From Ructibacterium sp965146665 (GTDB taxonomy: Bacteria; Bacillota; Clostridia; Monoglobales; Monoglobaceae): a stretch of 64,000 nucleotides of DNA. The stretch is from NCBI GenBank assembly GCA_965146665.1, contig CBCTHE010000003.1, positions 186,001 through 250,000 of the forward strand. The letters are read 5' to 3'. Under the pieces are notes generated by a model that was given only the letters and a program-made list of their open reading frames with translations, was not told where the DNA came from and did not search any database. Shown in pieces: positions 16,300 through 25,241 of the stretch. Made by a program: the position numbers and the translations under genes. Positions within the stretch are counted from its first letter, which is position 1. Each line of letters opens with the position of its first letter.

Positions 16300-17577
16300 A
16301 TGAGTACAGTAGAAAAAGTTGAAAAGAACGTCGTAAGCTTTGAATTTTCTGTTTCTGCCGAGGAATTTGAAAAAGCGGTTGAGAAGGCTTACCGGAAAAA
16401 TGTTGGGAAAATCAATATTCAGGGTTTCCGGAAAGGCAAGGCACCTCGTCAGATCATTGAGAGATATTACGGAAAAGAAATCTTTTATGAAGATGCAATA
16501 AACATTGTGCTTCCTGACGCATATGATAAAGCGATAGAGGAAAACAGCATCCAGCCCGTAGACCAGCCTGAAATCGACCTGAAGGGCGAGATCAGCAAGG
16601 AGGACGGGGTGACTTTCACCGCGAAGGTGACGGTTAAGCCTGAGTTTGAAATGGGAGCCTACAAAGGGATTGAAGCCGCCAAGGTAACCCACCGCACCCT
16701 GAAAAAGGACGTGGATGCTGAGATTGAAAAGCTGAGAGAGAGAAACTCCAGAATGGTGCCTGTGGAGGACCGCGCTGTCCAGAAGGATGATATTGCCAAC
16801 ATTGACTTTGAGGGCTTTGCCGACGGCACTGCCTTTGAAGGCGGGAAGGGTGAAAACTTTGACCTGACCATTGGGTCCGGTCAGTTTATTCCCGGCTTTG
16901 AGGATCAGCTGATCGGTGCAAACATTGGCGATGAAATTGAAGTCAATGTAAAATTCCCTGAGGAATATCACGCGGAAGAGCTCAAGGGCAAGGACGCAGT
17001 TTTTCAGGTAAAGATCAACGGCATCAAAGTGAAGGAACTCCCTGAACTGGATGATGAATTTGCAAAGGATGTCAGCGAGTTTGACACGCTGGAGGAACTC
17101 CAGAAGAGCACCAAGGAAAAGCTGGCCGCCGCCAACAAGGAGCGCGCGCAGCACGAGACCGAAGAGAATGTCATCAATGCGGTGTGTGACGCGACAGAGA
17201 TTGACATTCCTGACGCCATGATTGAGACTCAGATTCAAAATATGATCCGGGATTTTGACATGCAGATGCGGTATCAGGGGATGGATCTCCAGCAGTATAT
17301 GCAGTATACCGGTACCACGATGGATATGCTTAAGGATCAATTCCGCGAAGAGGCGGGGAAACGTGTTAAAACCTCTTTGGTTCTGGAAAAAATCTGTGAG
17401 CTGGAGGGCATTGACGCCACCGATGCCGAGGTTGAAAAAGAGTACAATAAAACCGCGGAGAGCAATGGCATGAAGCTTGAAGAAGTGAAAAAGTACATCT
17501 CCGAGGATGACATCAAGGAGCGGATCAAGGGTGAAAAGACCGTGAAGTTCCTGGTGGATAACGCAAGCTTTAAATAA
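16300..17577 (+). CDS. tig: Trigger factor, ribosome-bound chaperone and peptidyl-prolyl isomerase
   Basis: 425 residues from the ATG at 16300 (an ATG at 16291 overlaps the AGAGAGGA site). Domains: N-terminal ribosome-binding domain with signature GFRKGKAPRQIIERYYG (about 42-58), a central FKBP-type isomerase domain (about 150-240, NIDFEGFADG to VKFPEEY), and a helical C-terminal chaperone region. It binds nascent chains at the ribosome exit. clpP-clpX follow, the usual Firmicutes order. Confidence 0.97.
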   Translation: MSTVEKVEKNVVSFEFSVSAEEFEKAVEKAYRKNVGKINIQGFRKGKAPRQIIERYYGKEIFYEDAINIVLPDAYDKAIEENSIQPVDQPEIDLKGEISKEDGVTFTAKVTVKPEFEMGAYKGIEAAKVTHRTLKKDVDAEIEKLRERNSRMVPVEDRAVQKDDIANIDFEGFADGTAFEGGKGENFDLTIGSGQFIPGFEDQLIGANIGDEIEVNVKFPEEYHAEELKGKDAVFQVKINGIKVKELPELDDEFAKDVSEFDTLEELQKSTKEKLAAANKERAQHETEENVINAVCDATEIDIPDAMIETQIQNMIRDFDMQMRYQGMDLQQYMQYTGTTMDMLKDQFREEAGKRVKTSLVLEKICELEGIDATDAEVEKEYNKTAESNGMKLEEVKKYISEDDIKERIKGEKTVKFLVDNASFK

Positions 17578-17646
17578 GCACATATAAGGAAGCCGCCAAG
17601 CCTGCCGCGGCGGCCCTTGAAGGGCGATCCGGAATATAGTATACTT

Positions 17647-17683
17647 TAAGGTTGATTTGGATATATTATCCAAGTCAACCTTA
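17647..17683. repeat. 16-bp near-perfect hairpin between tig and clpP
   Basis: Arms 17647-17662 and 17668-17683 pair over 16 bp with one G-T wobble and the 5-nt loop ATATT. No U-tract follows, so it is not a classic terminator. A 6-bp AACAAG / CTTGTT pairing and the palindrome TGCCCATGGGCA lie downstream in the same gap. It could set relative tig/clpP expression, or be a regulator site. Confidence 0.55.
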
Positions 17684-17789
17684 TTGTCAATAGAACAAGG
17701 ATCCGGGTTGTCTTGTTTTGATGCGGCCTGTTTGCCCATGGGCAGCGCCGCGGTAAAACTACTATGGGCAGAAAGGTTAGTGAATCAAT

Positions 17790-18386
17790 ATGGATCAGTT
17801 CAGAAGCAGTTTAGTTCCCTATGTAATTGAGCAGACTGGGAGAGGAGAGCGCTCCTATGACATTTTTTCCAGACTTTTAAAGGATCGGATTATATTCCTG
17901 TCCGATGAGGTGAATGACGCCACCGCGAGTCTGGTTGTGGCGCAGCTTCTTTTCCTTGACAGCGAGGACCCGGATAAAGACATCAACCTGTATATCAACA
18001 GTCCCGGCGGCTCCGTGACAGCCGGCATGGCGATCTATGATACCATGCAGTATACCAAAGCGGACGTTTCTACCATCTGCGTCGGCATGGCGGCTTCCAT
18101 GGGCGCGTTCCTGCTCTCATCCGGCGCTAAGGGCAAGCGCTTTGCTCTGCCCAACAGTGAGATCATGATTCATCAGCCTCTGGGCGGAACCCAGGGCCAG
18201 ACCACAGATATGCAGATCCATGTGGAGCGGATGCTGAAAATCAAGGAAAACCTGAATAAAATTCTCAGTGACAACACTGGAAAACCGCTGGATGTGATAA
18301 AGGCAGACACCGAGCGCGACAACTTTATGAGCGCAGAGGAAGCCATGAATTATGGCTTGATTGACAAAATTGTCACAAATAGATAG
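17790..18386 (+). CDS. clpP: ATP-dependent Clp protease proteolytic subunit
   Basis: 198 residues with the complete Ser-His-Asp triad: Ser103 in GMAASMGAFLL, His128 in IMIHQPLGG, and Asp177 in TERDNFMSAEEA. Length is normal and there is no long propeptide. It forms the 14-subunit barrel that degrades proteins unfolded by ClpX. clpX begins 11 bases after the stop, so both are co-transcribed. Confidence 0.98.
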   Translation: MDQFRSSLVPYVIEQTGRGERSYDIFSRLLKDRIIFLSDEVNDATASLVVAQLLFLDSEDPDKDINLYINSPGGSVTAGMAIYDTMQYTKADVSTICVGMAASMGAFLLSSGAKGKRFALPNSEIMIHQPLGGTQGQTTDMQIHVERMLKIKENLNKILSDNTGKPLDVIKADTERDNFMSAEEAMNYGLIDKIVTNR

Positions 18387-18397
18387 GGGAGAACAAT

Positions 18398-19678
18398 ATG
18401 CCAAATAAAATGGACGACAAGAACGTCTGCCGCTGTTCCTTCTGCGGTAAAACAGAAGATCAGGTAAAACGTTTGATTGAAGGTCCAAACGCCTATATCT
18501 GCAATGAATGCGTTGAACTTTGTGTCGAGTTGTTCCATGATGATTTTGACACCATTGATACTGAGATTTCCATGGATGATGTACCAAAGCCAAAGGAGAT
18601 CCACGAATTTCTCAATGAGTATATCGTTGGGCAGGAAACGGCGAAAAAGGCGCTTTCGGTGGCAATATACAACCACTATAAACGGATTCAGAGCAACGCG
18701 GTCTATCAGGACGTGGAGCTCCAAAAGAGCAATATTCTGATGATCGGGCCCACGGGCTGCGGAAAGACATTTCTTGCCCAGACACTGGCAAAAAAACTCA
18801 ATGTCCCTTTCGTCATTGCGGATGCCACCTCTCTGACAGAGGCCGGATATGTGGGTGAGGATGTGGAGAACATCCTGCTCAAACTGATCCAGGCCGCAAA
18901 CTATGATATTGAACTGGCGCAAAAGGGCATTATCTATATCGACGAGGTCGATAAAATTTCCAGAAAATCCGAAAATCCATCCATCACACGTGATGTCAGC
19001 GGTGAGGGCGTACAGCAGACCCTGCTGAAAATTCTGGAGGGTACGGTAGCCTCTGTTCCGCCTAACGGCGGCCGGAAGCATCCCCATCAGGAATTTATTC
19101 AGATTGACACCACCAATATTCTGTTTATCTGCGGCGGTGCCTTTGAGGGAATTGATAAGATCATTGAAAGCCGGGTCAGCAGCAAAACCTTGGGCTTTGG
19201 CGCAAAGGTGGAGAGCAAAAAGGATAAAAACCGCGGAGATATTCTGAAAGAGCTTTTACCGGAGGATCTTTTAAAGTACGGGATCATTCCGGAGCTTATC
19301 GGCCGGCTTCCCATCGTCACCACGCTGGAATCTCTGAATGAGGAGGCGCTGAAATCCATTCTTCGTGAGCCGAAGAACGCGCTGCTCAAGCAGTATTCCG
19401 CACTCTTTGACATGGACGGTGTGGAACTGGAATTTGAAGAGCCTGCCATTTCTGCCATTGCAAAGCTTGCGGTGGAGCGTGAGACTGGCGCGCGTGGACT
19501 TCGGACCATTGTGGAGGACATCATGCTGGATATCATGTATGAGATTCCGTCGGATACCACCATTGAAAAAGTGGTTGTCACAGAGGGATGCGTCAAAAAG
19601 CGCACCAGGCCCCATATCACCTATCATGCAGCCGCTGCTGCGGGTAACGAGATACTGCCGGAGGAAAACGCCGGCTGA
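18398..19678 (+). CDS. clpX: ClpX, AAA+ unfoldase of the Clp protease
   Basis: 426 residues. An N-terminal zinc-binding domain (CSFC at 13-16, CNEC at 35-38) is followed by one AAA+ module with Walker A GPTGCGKTFLA, Walker B IIYIDEVDKI, an ISRK-type sensor region and the GYVGEDVE pore loop. GTYHARGLR-type Sensor 2 is seen as ETGARGLRTIVE. It unfolds substrates and feeds ClpP. A terminator directly follows, ending the clpP-clpX unit. Confidence 0.98.
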   Translation: MPNKMDDKNVCRCSFCGKTEDQVKRLIEGPNAYICNECVELCVELFHDDFDTIDTEISMDDVPKPKEIHEFLNEYIVGQETAKKALSVAIYNHYKRIQSNAVYQDVELQKSNILMIGPTGCGKTFLAQTLAKKLNVPFVIADATSLTEAGYVGEDVENILLKLIQAANYDIELAQKGIIYIDEVDKISRKSENPSITRDVSGEGVQQTLLKILEGTVASVPPNGGRKHPHQEFIQIDTTNILFICGGAFEGIDKIIESRVSSKTLGFGAKVESKKDKNRGDILKELLPEDLLKYGIIPELIGRLPIVTTLESLNEEALKSILREPKNALLKQYSALFDMDGVELEFEEPAISAIAKLAVERETGARGLRTIVEDIMLDIMYEIPSDTTIEKVVVTEGCVKKRTRPHITYHAAAAAGNEILPEENAG

Positions 19679-19684
19679 TGCAGG

Positions 19685-19730
19685 GAGCTGCCGTATTTTC
19701 CGTCTTTGCGGGTATACGGCGGCTCTTTGT
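19685..19730 (+). terminator. Terminator of clpX
   Basis: GAGCTGCCGTAT / ATACGGCGGCTC (12 bp with one wobble) encloses a smaller CCG / CGG hairpin and is followed by TTTGTTGT. Confidence 0.75.
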
Positions 19731-19801
19731 TGTCACTTATGTGTGAACCCATGCGTTTTGACAATGCTGTGGGGATTGAACCAATGAAAGGGATGAGAAA
19801 A

Positions 19802-20806
19802 ATGCATATGCGGAAAAGAGCTCTGGCCGGACTCGCCTTGTTGCTTGGAATCATGCTGATAGGCTCCGGCTGTGAAACACGCAAGCTGGCGAAGGGGGCG
19901 GACGCGGAGACCGCCGCTCCGCTCCGTGTGGTGACGACCATATTTCCGCCTTTTGACTTTGCGCGCCAGATTGCCGGAGGACATGCCAAGATCTCCATGC
20001 TGCTCAAGCCCGGCATGGAAAGTCATTCCTATGAGCCGTCTCCGGCAGATATCATTTCCGTGGAATCCTGTGACCTGTTTATCTATAACGGCGGGGAATC
20101 CGACACATGGGTGGACGACCTCCTCAATACCATCGACACATCAAATCTGCATGTTCTAAAGATGATGGACTGTGTGGATACCCTGGAGGAGCAGGCGGTG
20201 GAGGGAATGCAGGGGGCCCACGATCACGGTCATGACCATGAAGCGGGACATGTCCATGATGAGGAAGGGGCAGTGGCCGAATATGATGAGCATGTCTGGA
20301 CCTCTCCCAGGAATGCCTGCGCTATTACGGAAGCCATTGCGGCGCAGATGGCCCGTCTGGATCCGGGAAATGCCCAGTACTATAAAGCCAATACTGCGGC
20401 CTATATCCAGGAACTGGAGGAATTGGATCAAACCTTTATGGACATCACAGCGGCAGCCAAACGGCATCTGATCCTCTTTGGAGACCGATTTCCGTTCCGC
20501 TATTTCGCAGATGCCTATGGGCTCTCATACCGTGCGGCTTTTCCAGGCTGCAGCGCTGAATCGGAACCCAGCGTTAAGACAGTGGCCTATCTCATTGACA
20601 AGGCGCGTGAGGAGGAGATCCCCAATATCTTTTACATCGAGTTCAGCAATCAGAAGATTGCCCAGACTCTGCAGGAGGAGACCGGGGCTGTGCCTCTGCT
20701 GTTTCATTCCTGCCATAACCTCTCTAAGGATGAGATGGAACGGGGAACTACCTACCTGGAACTCATGCGCGGAAATGCTGAAAATTTAAAGGAGGCGCTG
20801 AACTGA
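19802..20806 (+). CDS. znuA: Zinc/manganese ABC transporter substrate-binding lipoprotein
   Basis: 334 residues from the ATG nine bases behind AAAGGG; longer starts precede the signal peptide and have poorer sites. A hydrophobic N-terminus ends in SGSGC-like IGSGCE, a slightly atypical lipobox that should lipidate the Cys. Cluster A-1 metal-binding features: TTIFPPFDFARQI, MESHSYEPSPADI, a His/Asp-rich loop (HDHGHDHEAGHVHDE), EHVWTSPRNA and DRFPFRYFA. His-rich loops are typical of zinc rather than manganese binders. The ATPase and permease follow directly. Confidence 0.93.
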   Translation: MHMRKRALAGLALLLGIMLIGSGCETRKLAKGADAETAAPLRVVTTIFPPFDFARQIAGGHAKISMLLKPGMESHSYEPSPADIISVESCDLFIYNGGESDTWVDDLLNTIDTSNLHVLKMMDCVDTLEEQAVEGMQGAHDHGHDHEAGHVHDEEGAVAEYDEHVWTSPRNACAITEAIAAQMARLDPGNAQYYKANTAAYIQELEELDQTFMDITAAAKRHLILFGDRFPFRYFADAYGLSYRAAFPGCSAESEPSVKTVAYLIDKAREEEIPNIFYIEFSNQKIAQTLQEETGAVPLLFHSCHNLSKDEMERGTTYLELMRGNAENLKEALN

Positions 20807-21517
20807 ATGGCAATCATAGAATGTAGAAATGTGACGTTGGGCTATGACGGTCTGGTTGCGGTCTCCGGGCTGAACTTTTCTGTGAAAGACCATGACTACC
20901 TCTGTATTATCGGTGACAATGGAACCGGAAAAAGTACGCTGATGCGGGCCTTGCTTGGACTGAAACGGGTGTCTGCAGGCAATATTGTATTTGGAGATGG
21001 CCTGACACAGAATCAAATCGGCTATCTGGCCCAGCAGTCCGATGTCCAGAAGGAATTTCCGGCCTCGGTCCGTGAGGTGGTGCTCTCAGGCTGTTTGAAC
21101 CAAAAGGGAATCCGGCCTTTTTACAGCCCCGGCGATAAAAAGCGGGCCGCTCAGGCCCTGGAGACCCTTGCAATTACCGGGCTGAAAAACAAGTGTTATC
21201 GGGAGCTGTCAGGCGGTCAGCAGCAGAGGGTCCTGCTGGCGCGGGCCATGTGTGCAACAGAACGCGTTCTCGCGTTGGACGAGCCCACCACCGGTCTGGA
21301 TCCCCAGATGACCACCGAATTCTTTTCGCTGGTCCGCCGTATGAATGAGACAGCCGGAACCGCCATTGTCATGGTGACCCATGATACACACTGTGCCGTG
21401 AAATATTCCAAGCATATCCTGCATCTGCGGGAAAACGATTATTTCTACGGAACAACCGCGCAATATCTCAGCAGTGAGATGGGCAAAAAATACATAGGAG
21501 GACACCGCCATGATTGA
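20807..21517 (+). CDS. znuC: Zinc/manganese ABC transporter ATP-binding protein
   Basis: 236 residues beginning immediately after the substrate-binding protein stop (TGAATG). Walker A GDNGTGKST (about 39-47), Q-loop QQSDVQ, signature LSGGQQQRV and Walker B VLALDEPTTGLD are all present, with the switch His in MVTHDTH. It powers metal uptake with the neighbouring permease. Translational coupling on both sides is likely. Confidence 0.95.
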   Translation: MAIIECRNVTLGYDGLVAVSGLNFSVKDHDYLCIIGDNGTGKSTLMRALLGLKRVSAGNIVFGDGLTQNQIGYLAQQSDVQKEFPASVREVVLSGCLNQKGIRPFYSPGDKKRAAQALETLAITGLKNKCYRELSGGQQQRVLLARAMCATERVLALDEPTTGLDPQMTTEFFSLVRRMNETAGTAIVMVTHDTHCAVKYSKHILHLRENDYFYGTTAQYLSSEMGKKYIGGHRHD

Positions 21518-22334
21518 GACGATTCGCCAGATGTTTTCCTATGCCTTTATTCTTCGGGCTCTCCTTGTAGGCGGACTGGTGGCTCTTTGCGCGTCACTGC
21601 TGGGCGTCAGTCTGGTGCTCAAACGGTATGCCATGATTGGGGACGGGCTTTCCCATGTGGGCTTTGGCGCGCTGGCGGTGGCGACAGCCATGAACTGGGC
21701 GCCGCTGGAGGTTACCATTCCAGTTGTGGTCGCGGCGGCTTTTCTGCTTCTCCGGCTGAGCGAGAACAGCAGAATCAAAGGGGATTCCGCCATTGCCATG
21801 ATCTCTGCCGGTGCGCTCGCCCTCGGTATCATGATCGCCTCCAAGTCCACTGGGATGAATACGGACATCTACAACTATCTGTTCGGCAGTATCCTTGCCA
21901 TGAGCCGAAGTGATGTGTTTCTGAGCCTTGTGCTGTCCGCGGTAGTTTTGACGCTTTTTATTCTGTTTTACAATAAAATTTTTGCCATTACCTTTGACGA
22001 AAATTTTGCAAAGGCCACCGGGACAAAGGCCGGACTCTACAATATGCTTCTGGCGCTTTTGACCGCTGTAACCATTGTGCTCGGCATGCGGATGATGGGA
22101 GCACTGCTCATTTCCAGCCTGATCATCTTCCCGGCTCTGACCGCCATGCGGCTCTGCAAGAGCTTCCGCAGCGTGATCGTCTGTGCAGCTGTGGTATCGG
22201 TTTTCTGCGTATTTACCGGGATCTTTACATCTTTTGTATATTCCACGCCAACCGGAGCGAGCATTGTCACCGTCAATATTGTTGTTTTCCTGATCTTCTC
22301 TGCCATTGGCGCAGTCAGAAAACTGCGTTCTTGA
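21510..22334 (+). CDS. znuB: Zinc/manganese ABC transporter permease
   Basis: 274 residues, highly hydrophobic with about eight membrane segments. It overlaps the ATPase gene by 8 bases. The ABC-3 family pattern is visible (KRYAMIGDGLSHVGFGALA, then GALLISSLIIFPALTAMRL). It forms the membrane channel of the uptake system. Confidence 0.94.
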   Translation: MIETIRQMFSYAFILRALLVGGLVALCASLLGVSLVLKRYAMIGDGLSHVGFGALAVATAMNWAPLEVTIPVVVAAAFLLLRLSENSRIKGDSAIAMISAGALALGIMIASKSTGMNTDIYNYLFGSILAMSRSDVFLSLVLSAVVLTLFILFYNKIFAITFDENFAKATGTKAGLYNMLLALLTAVTIVLGMRMMGALLISSLIIFPALTAMRLCKSFRSVIVCAAVVSVFCVFTGIFTSFVYSTPTGASIVTVNIVVFLIFSAIGAVRKLRS

Positions 22335-22343
22335 TTCCCTGAA

Positions 22344-22388
22344 AAAAACAGTGCGGACGGCCTCGCCGAGGCTATCCGCACTGTTTTT
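22344..22388. terminator. Bidirectional terminator between znuB and fbp
   Basis: A 14-bp perfect stem AAAAACAGTGCGGA / TCCGCACTGTTTTT with an inner GCCT / AGGC hairpin. A- and T-runs on both sides let it work for both convergent transcripts. Confidence 0.85.
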
Positions 22389-22421
22389 AATTCCAGTCCA
22401 AATCATTGTGATTTCGGCAAG

Positions 22422-24413
22422 TTACAGACGCTGGCTTAAAATTCCCTCCCGGTACGCGGCCAGAAGGATTTCCAGGTCATGGATCTGGCCTTTCAGCTCC
22501 TGACCGGCGTCCGTATCTCCAAGCATTTTTCGCTCTCCTGCCTTTTCCAGCACAGTGATGTTGGAATGGATATCCAATTCCTCCCGAATCGCCTTCTGAC
22601 GGGACTCAAAGGGTTCGTGCGAGGCCAGAATCAGACCGTGGGAATTATACAGCAGGGTGTATCCCGCAATTCCGGTTTTGGGCTGATAGCCCTTGGACAG
22701 GCCGCCGTCAATGACCAAAAGCTTTCCGTCCGCCTTGATTGGGCTCTGTCCCTTCTTGATCTCCACGGGAACATGGCCGTTAATGATGTGGGATTCTTCG
22801 GAATCCAGTCCGAACTCCTGCAGGATTCTTACACAGGTCTCCTTCTGTTCCACACAGGTATAATAAGGGTTTTTTATCTCCGCGCACATGGCTCTGTCCT
22901 CTACAAAATACAGTTCAAAGGCTGCGGCTTTATTCTTCCCGAACAGCGGTGATTTTGGCCCGCACCAAAGATACCACATAAAGTCAACGCCATCCTGCTG
23001 TTCCCGGGAGCCTGGCCGGGCTGAAAAGCCCTGCCGCACCAGACGTTCCGCCGCGTCCAGATAGCGGCGTCCCTTCAGGCGCCCGCCGGGCAGGTCAACT
23101 GCCGCGAAATTGCCGTTTCGGGTCATGGGAATACATCCGTGAAACATGAGATTGGCATTGTACCGGTTATAGATGGAGCCCTTGTCGTGCAGAAAAGCCA
23201 CATGCTGTTTCAAACGTTCGCTGTGCATAAAGGCGTTCCGCAGCCGTTCCACGACCTCCGCCTCCTCGCTTGAGAGCGCATAGGGATCGTCGCGGTCAAG
23301 AGTCGGAAAACTGGAATCCAAAAGCCGGCAGGTTTTTCCGCCGATCTGTACAGTCCCTGCCTCCAAATCCATCTTGTCCAGCAAAAGCCGGTCCTGCATT
23401 CTGTATTCGGGATGCCGCAGAATCATTTGTCCCTCCAGCTTGAACTGTATGACGGTGATAGCCTTGTGAATTTTTGCAATCAGCTTTTCGTCCCGTTTGC
23501 TGTATTTGGTCATATCGATATGCTTGGGAATGAACACAGTACAGGGGTCCCCGCCATAGGCCTGCATGGCAAACACCGCAAGCGGACGGAGATTGATGCC
23601 ATAGGCCTCCTCAATCGTATCCATGTTGTCATAGCGGGCGCTGTTGCGGATCACATTCGCAATACAGCAGCTGTTTCCGCAGGCCGCGCCCATCCACTCT
23701 ATATCGTGGTTGCCCCATTGGATGTCAACCGAATGGTACCGCATCAGCGTATCCATGATAACTGCGGCGCCGGGACCCCGGTCATAGATGTCGCCAATGA
23801 TGTGGAGCCGGGCAATGGAAAGGCGCTGGATCAGGTGGGAAATGGCGGTGATAAACGCGTCGGCCCGGCCGATTCGAATGATCGTCTGGATGATTTCCCG
23901 ATAGTACCGTTCCTTGTTGTGCTCGTCATCCTGGGCGTGGAGCAGTTCGTCAATGATGTATCCAAAGCCCTTGGGGAGCGCCTCGCGTACGGCCGCACGG
24001 GTGTATTTTGAGGCGCTGATTTTGCATACCTCAATGAGATGATACAGCGTCAGATTATACCACTCGTCCATATTTTCAACAGACTCCTTGATCAGGGCCA
24101 GCTTTTCCTCCGGATAATAGATGAGGGTCGCCAGTGTCTTGCGTTCCGCTTCGCACAGGGTATTGCCAAAAACGGCGTCTATCTTGCTCTTGATGACGCC
24201 AGAGGCATTTTTCAGAATATGGGTAAAGGACTCGTATTCTCCGTGTATATCGCTCAAAAAATGTTCTGTCCCCTTGGGAAGGTTCAGCCGCGCCTGCAGA
24301 TTGATGATCCCCTCTGAGGCGCTGTTGATATTGGGATACCGGTGCCGCAGAAGCCGAAGGTATCGTATATCATTCTCAAACCCGTATTGTTTTTTGAATT
24401 CTGTAAATTCCAT
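22422..24413 (-). CDS. fbp: Fructose-1,6-bisphosphatase, class III
   Basis: 663 residues from the ATG nine bases behind AGGAGTG (a GTG within that site gives a 4-residue longer form). It is the Firmicutes-specific phosphatase of gluconeogenesis. The calcineurin-like metal blocks are LSDIHGEYES, GDIYDRGPGA, WGNHDIEWMG and INGHVPVEIKKG; VIDGGLSKGYQ lies near the end. Length matches the family (about 650-670). It lies 41 bases after ytaF, possibly on one transcript. Confidence 0.96.
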   Translation of the reverse strand: MEFTEFKKQYGFENDIRYLRLLRHRYPNINSASEGIINLQARLNLPKGTEHFLSDIHGEYESFTHILKNASGVIKSKIDAVFGNTLCEAERKTLATLIYYPEEKLALIKESVENMDEWYNLTLYHLIEVCKISASKYTRAAVREALPKGFGYIIDELLHAQDDEHNKERYYREIIQTIIRIGRADAFITAISHLIQRLSIARLHIIGDIYDRGPGAAVIMDTLMRYHSVDIQWGNHDIEWMGAACGNSCCIANVIRNSARYDNMDTIEEAYGINLRPLAVFAMQAYGGDPCTVFIPKHIDMTKYSKRDEKLIAKIHKAITVIQFKLEGQMILRHPEYRMQDRLLLDKMDLEAGTVQIGGKTCRLLDSSFPTLDRDDPYALSSEEAEVVERLRNAFMHSERLKQHVAFLHDKGSIYNRYNANLMFHGCIPMTRNGNFAAVDLPGGRLKGRRYLDAAERLVRQGFSARPGSREQQDGVDFMWYLWCGPKSPLFGKNKAAAFELYFVEDRAMCAEIKNPYYTCVEQKETCVRILQEFGLDSEESHIINGHVPVEIKKGQSPIKADGKLLVIDGGLSKGYQPKTGIAGYTLLYNSHGLILASHEPFESRQKAIREELDIHSNITVLEKAGERKMLGDTDAGQELKGQIHDLEILLAAYREGILSQRL

Positions 24414-24454
24414 CTTATGTATCACTCCTGCCAGTCAGCATTCTCTGTCTGCTA

Positions 24455-25105
24455 TTATATACCAGCAATGCGTCCAAATGCAAGCCCCAGCATGATAATT
24501 CCGGGCACAAAGGATAAAACCGTCTCATTGAGCCATTTTTGTGTCTTAAGACGCCGGCCGAACAGCCCGCCGGCCGTGACCAGACCCAGCTGGAAAAGGC
24601 CCACAAACAGCGGAAAAAGCATGGTGGAGGAAGGAGTCATGCTGTAGCCTATGCCGGCGCCAAGGGAATCCAGCGAGAGCGCAAGACCAATATATGCCGC
24701 TTCCCTGAGATCAATCGTTTTGGAATGGTCCAGATCCCCCTTCACAGGATGCCGGATGATCGTAACCGTAAGACCGAGAAAATCCACGGCAAAACGGTAC
24801 TGACGCGGTTTTTCCTGCGCAGGTGACGGTTGATCCGGTGCGCGCATTTCCCGAAACGCGGACAGGAGCATGTAGATGCCCAGGCCAATGAGGATCAAAA
24901 TACTGATCCAGCTTCCGAGCCGCGGCGGCAGGATTGTATAGAGGAGTTTTCCTGCCCCCACCGCGGCGAAAGCGCACACCACCGACAGCAGACTCATTAA
25001 CAGTTTGGATGCCGCAGGAATCCGAATTTCCCGGAGCCCATATGCAAATCCCACGCCCAAAGCGTCAATGCTCAGGGAAAGGGCGATTAAAATCAAAGGT
25101 AACAC
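24455..25105 (-). CDS. ytaF: YtaF-like sporulation membrane protein (MntP/cation-exporter fold)
   Basis: 216 residues from a GTG eight bases behind AAAGGAGGTG. Six predicted membrane segments form two halves, each starting with an acidic motif: LSLSIDALGVGFAYG (about 9-23) and ALSLDSLGAGIGYS (about 148-161). The cytoplasmic linker contains the YtaF-typical HPVKGDLDHSKTIDLREA. YtaF is a sporulation-associated relative of MntP; its transported ion is not established. It is divergent from the Ca2+ ATPase. Confidence 0.85.
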   Translation of the reverse strand: MLPLILIALSLSIDALGVGFAYGLREIRIPAASKLLMSLLSVVCAFAAVGAGKLLYTILPPRLGSWISILILIGLGIYMLLSAFREMRAPDQPSPAQEKPRQYRFAVDFLGLTVTIIRHPVKGDLDHSKTIDLREAAYIGLALSLDSLGAGIGYSMTPSSTMLFPLFVGLFQLGLVTAGGLFGRRLKTQKWLNETVLSFVPGIIMLGLAFGRIAGI

Positions 25106-25241
25106 TGCTGCACCTCCTTTTATTAAAGTACGGGCGTAAAGCCTCTCAATTTATTTTATGGCGGGGTTCTGTTCTGGTGAAGAATAAAACAGACCTTGTC
25201 CGCATAAGTTTTAGGAGAGAAACAAAAGCGGAGGTATCAGC

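Noticed and set aside
25106..25241. Possible cation riboswitch before the Ca2+ ATPase gene
   Set aside because: I could not find the yybP-ykoY conserved loops or another known aptamer; the segment is shared with the divergent ytaF promoter region.
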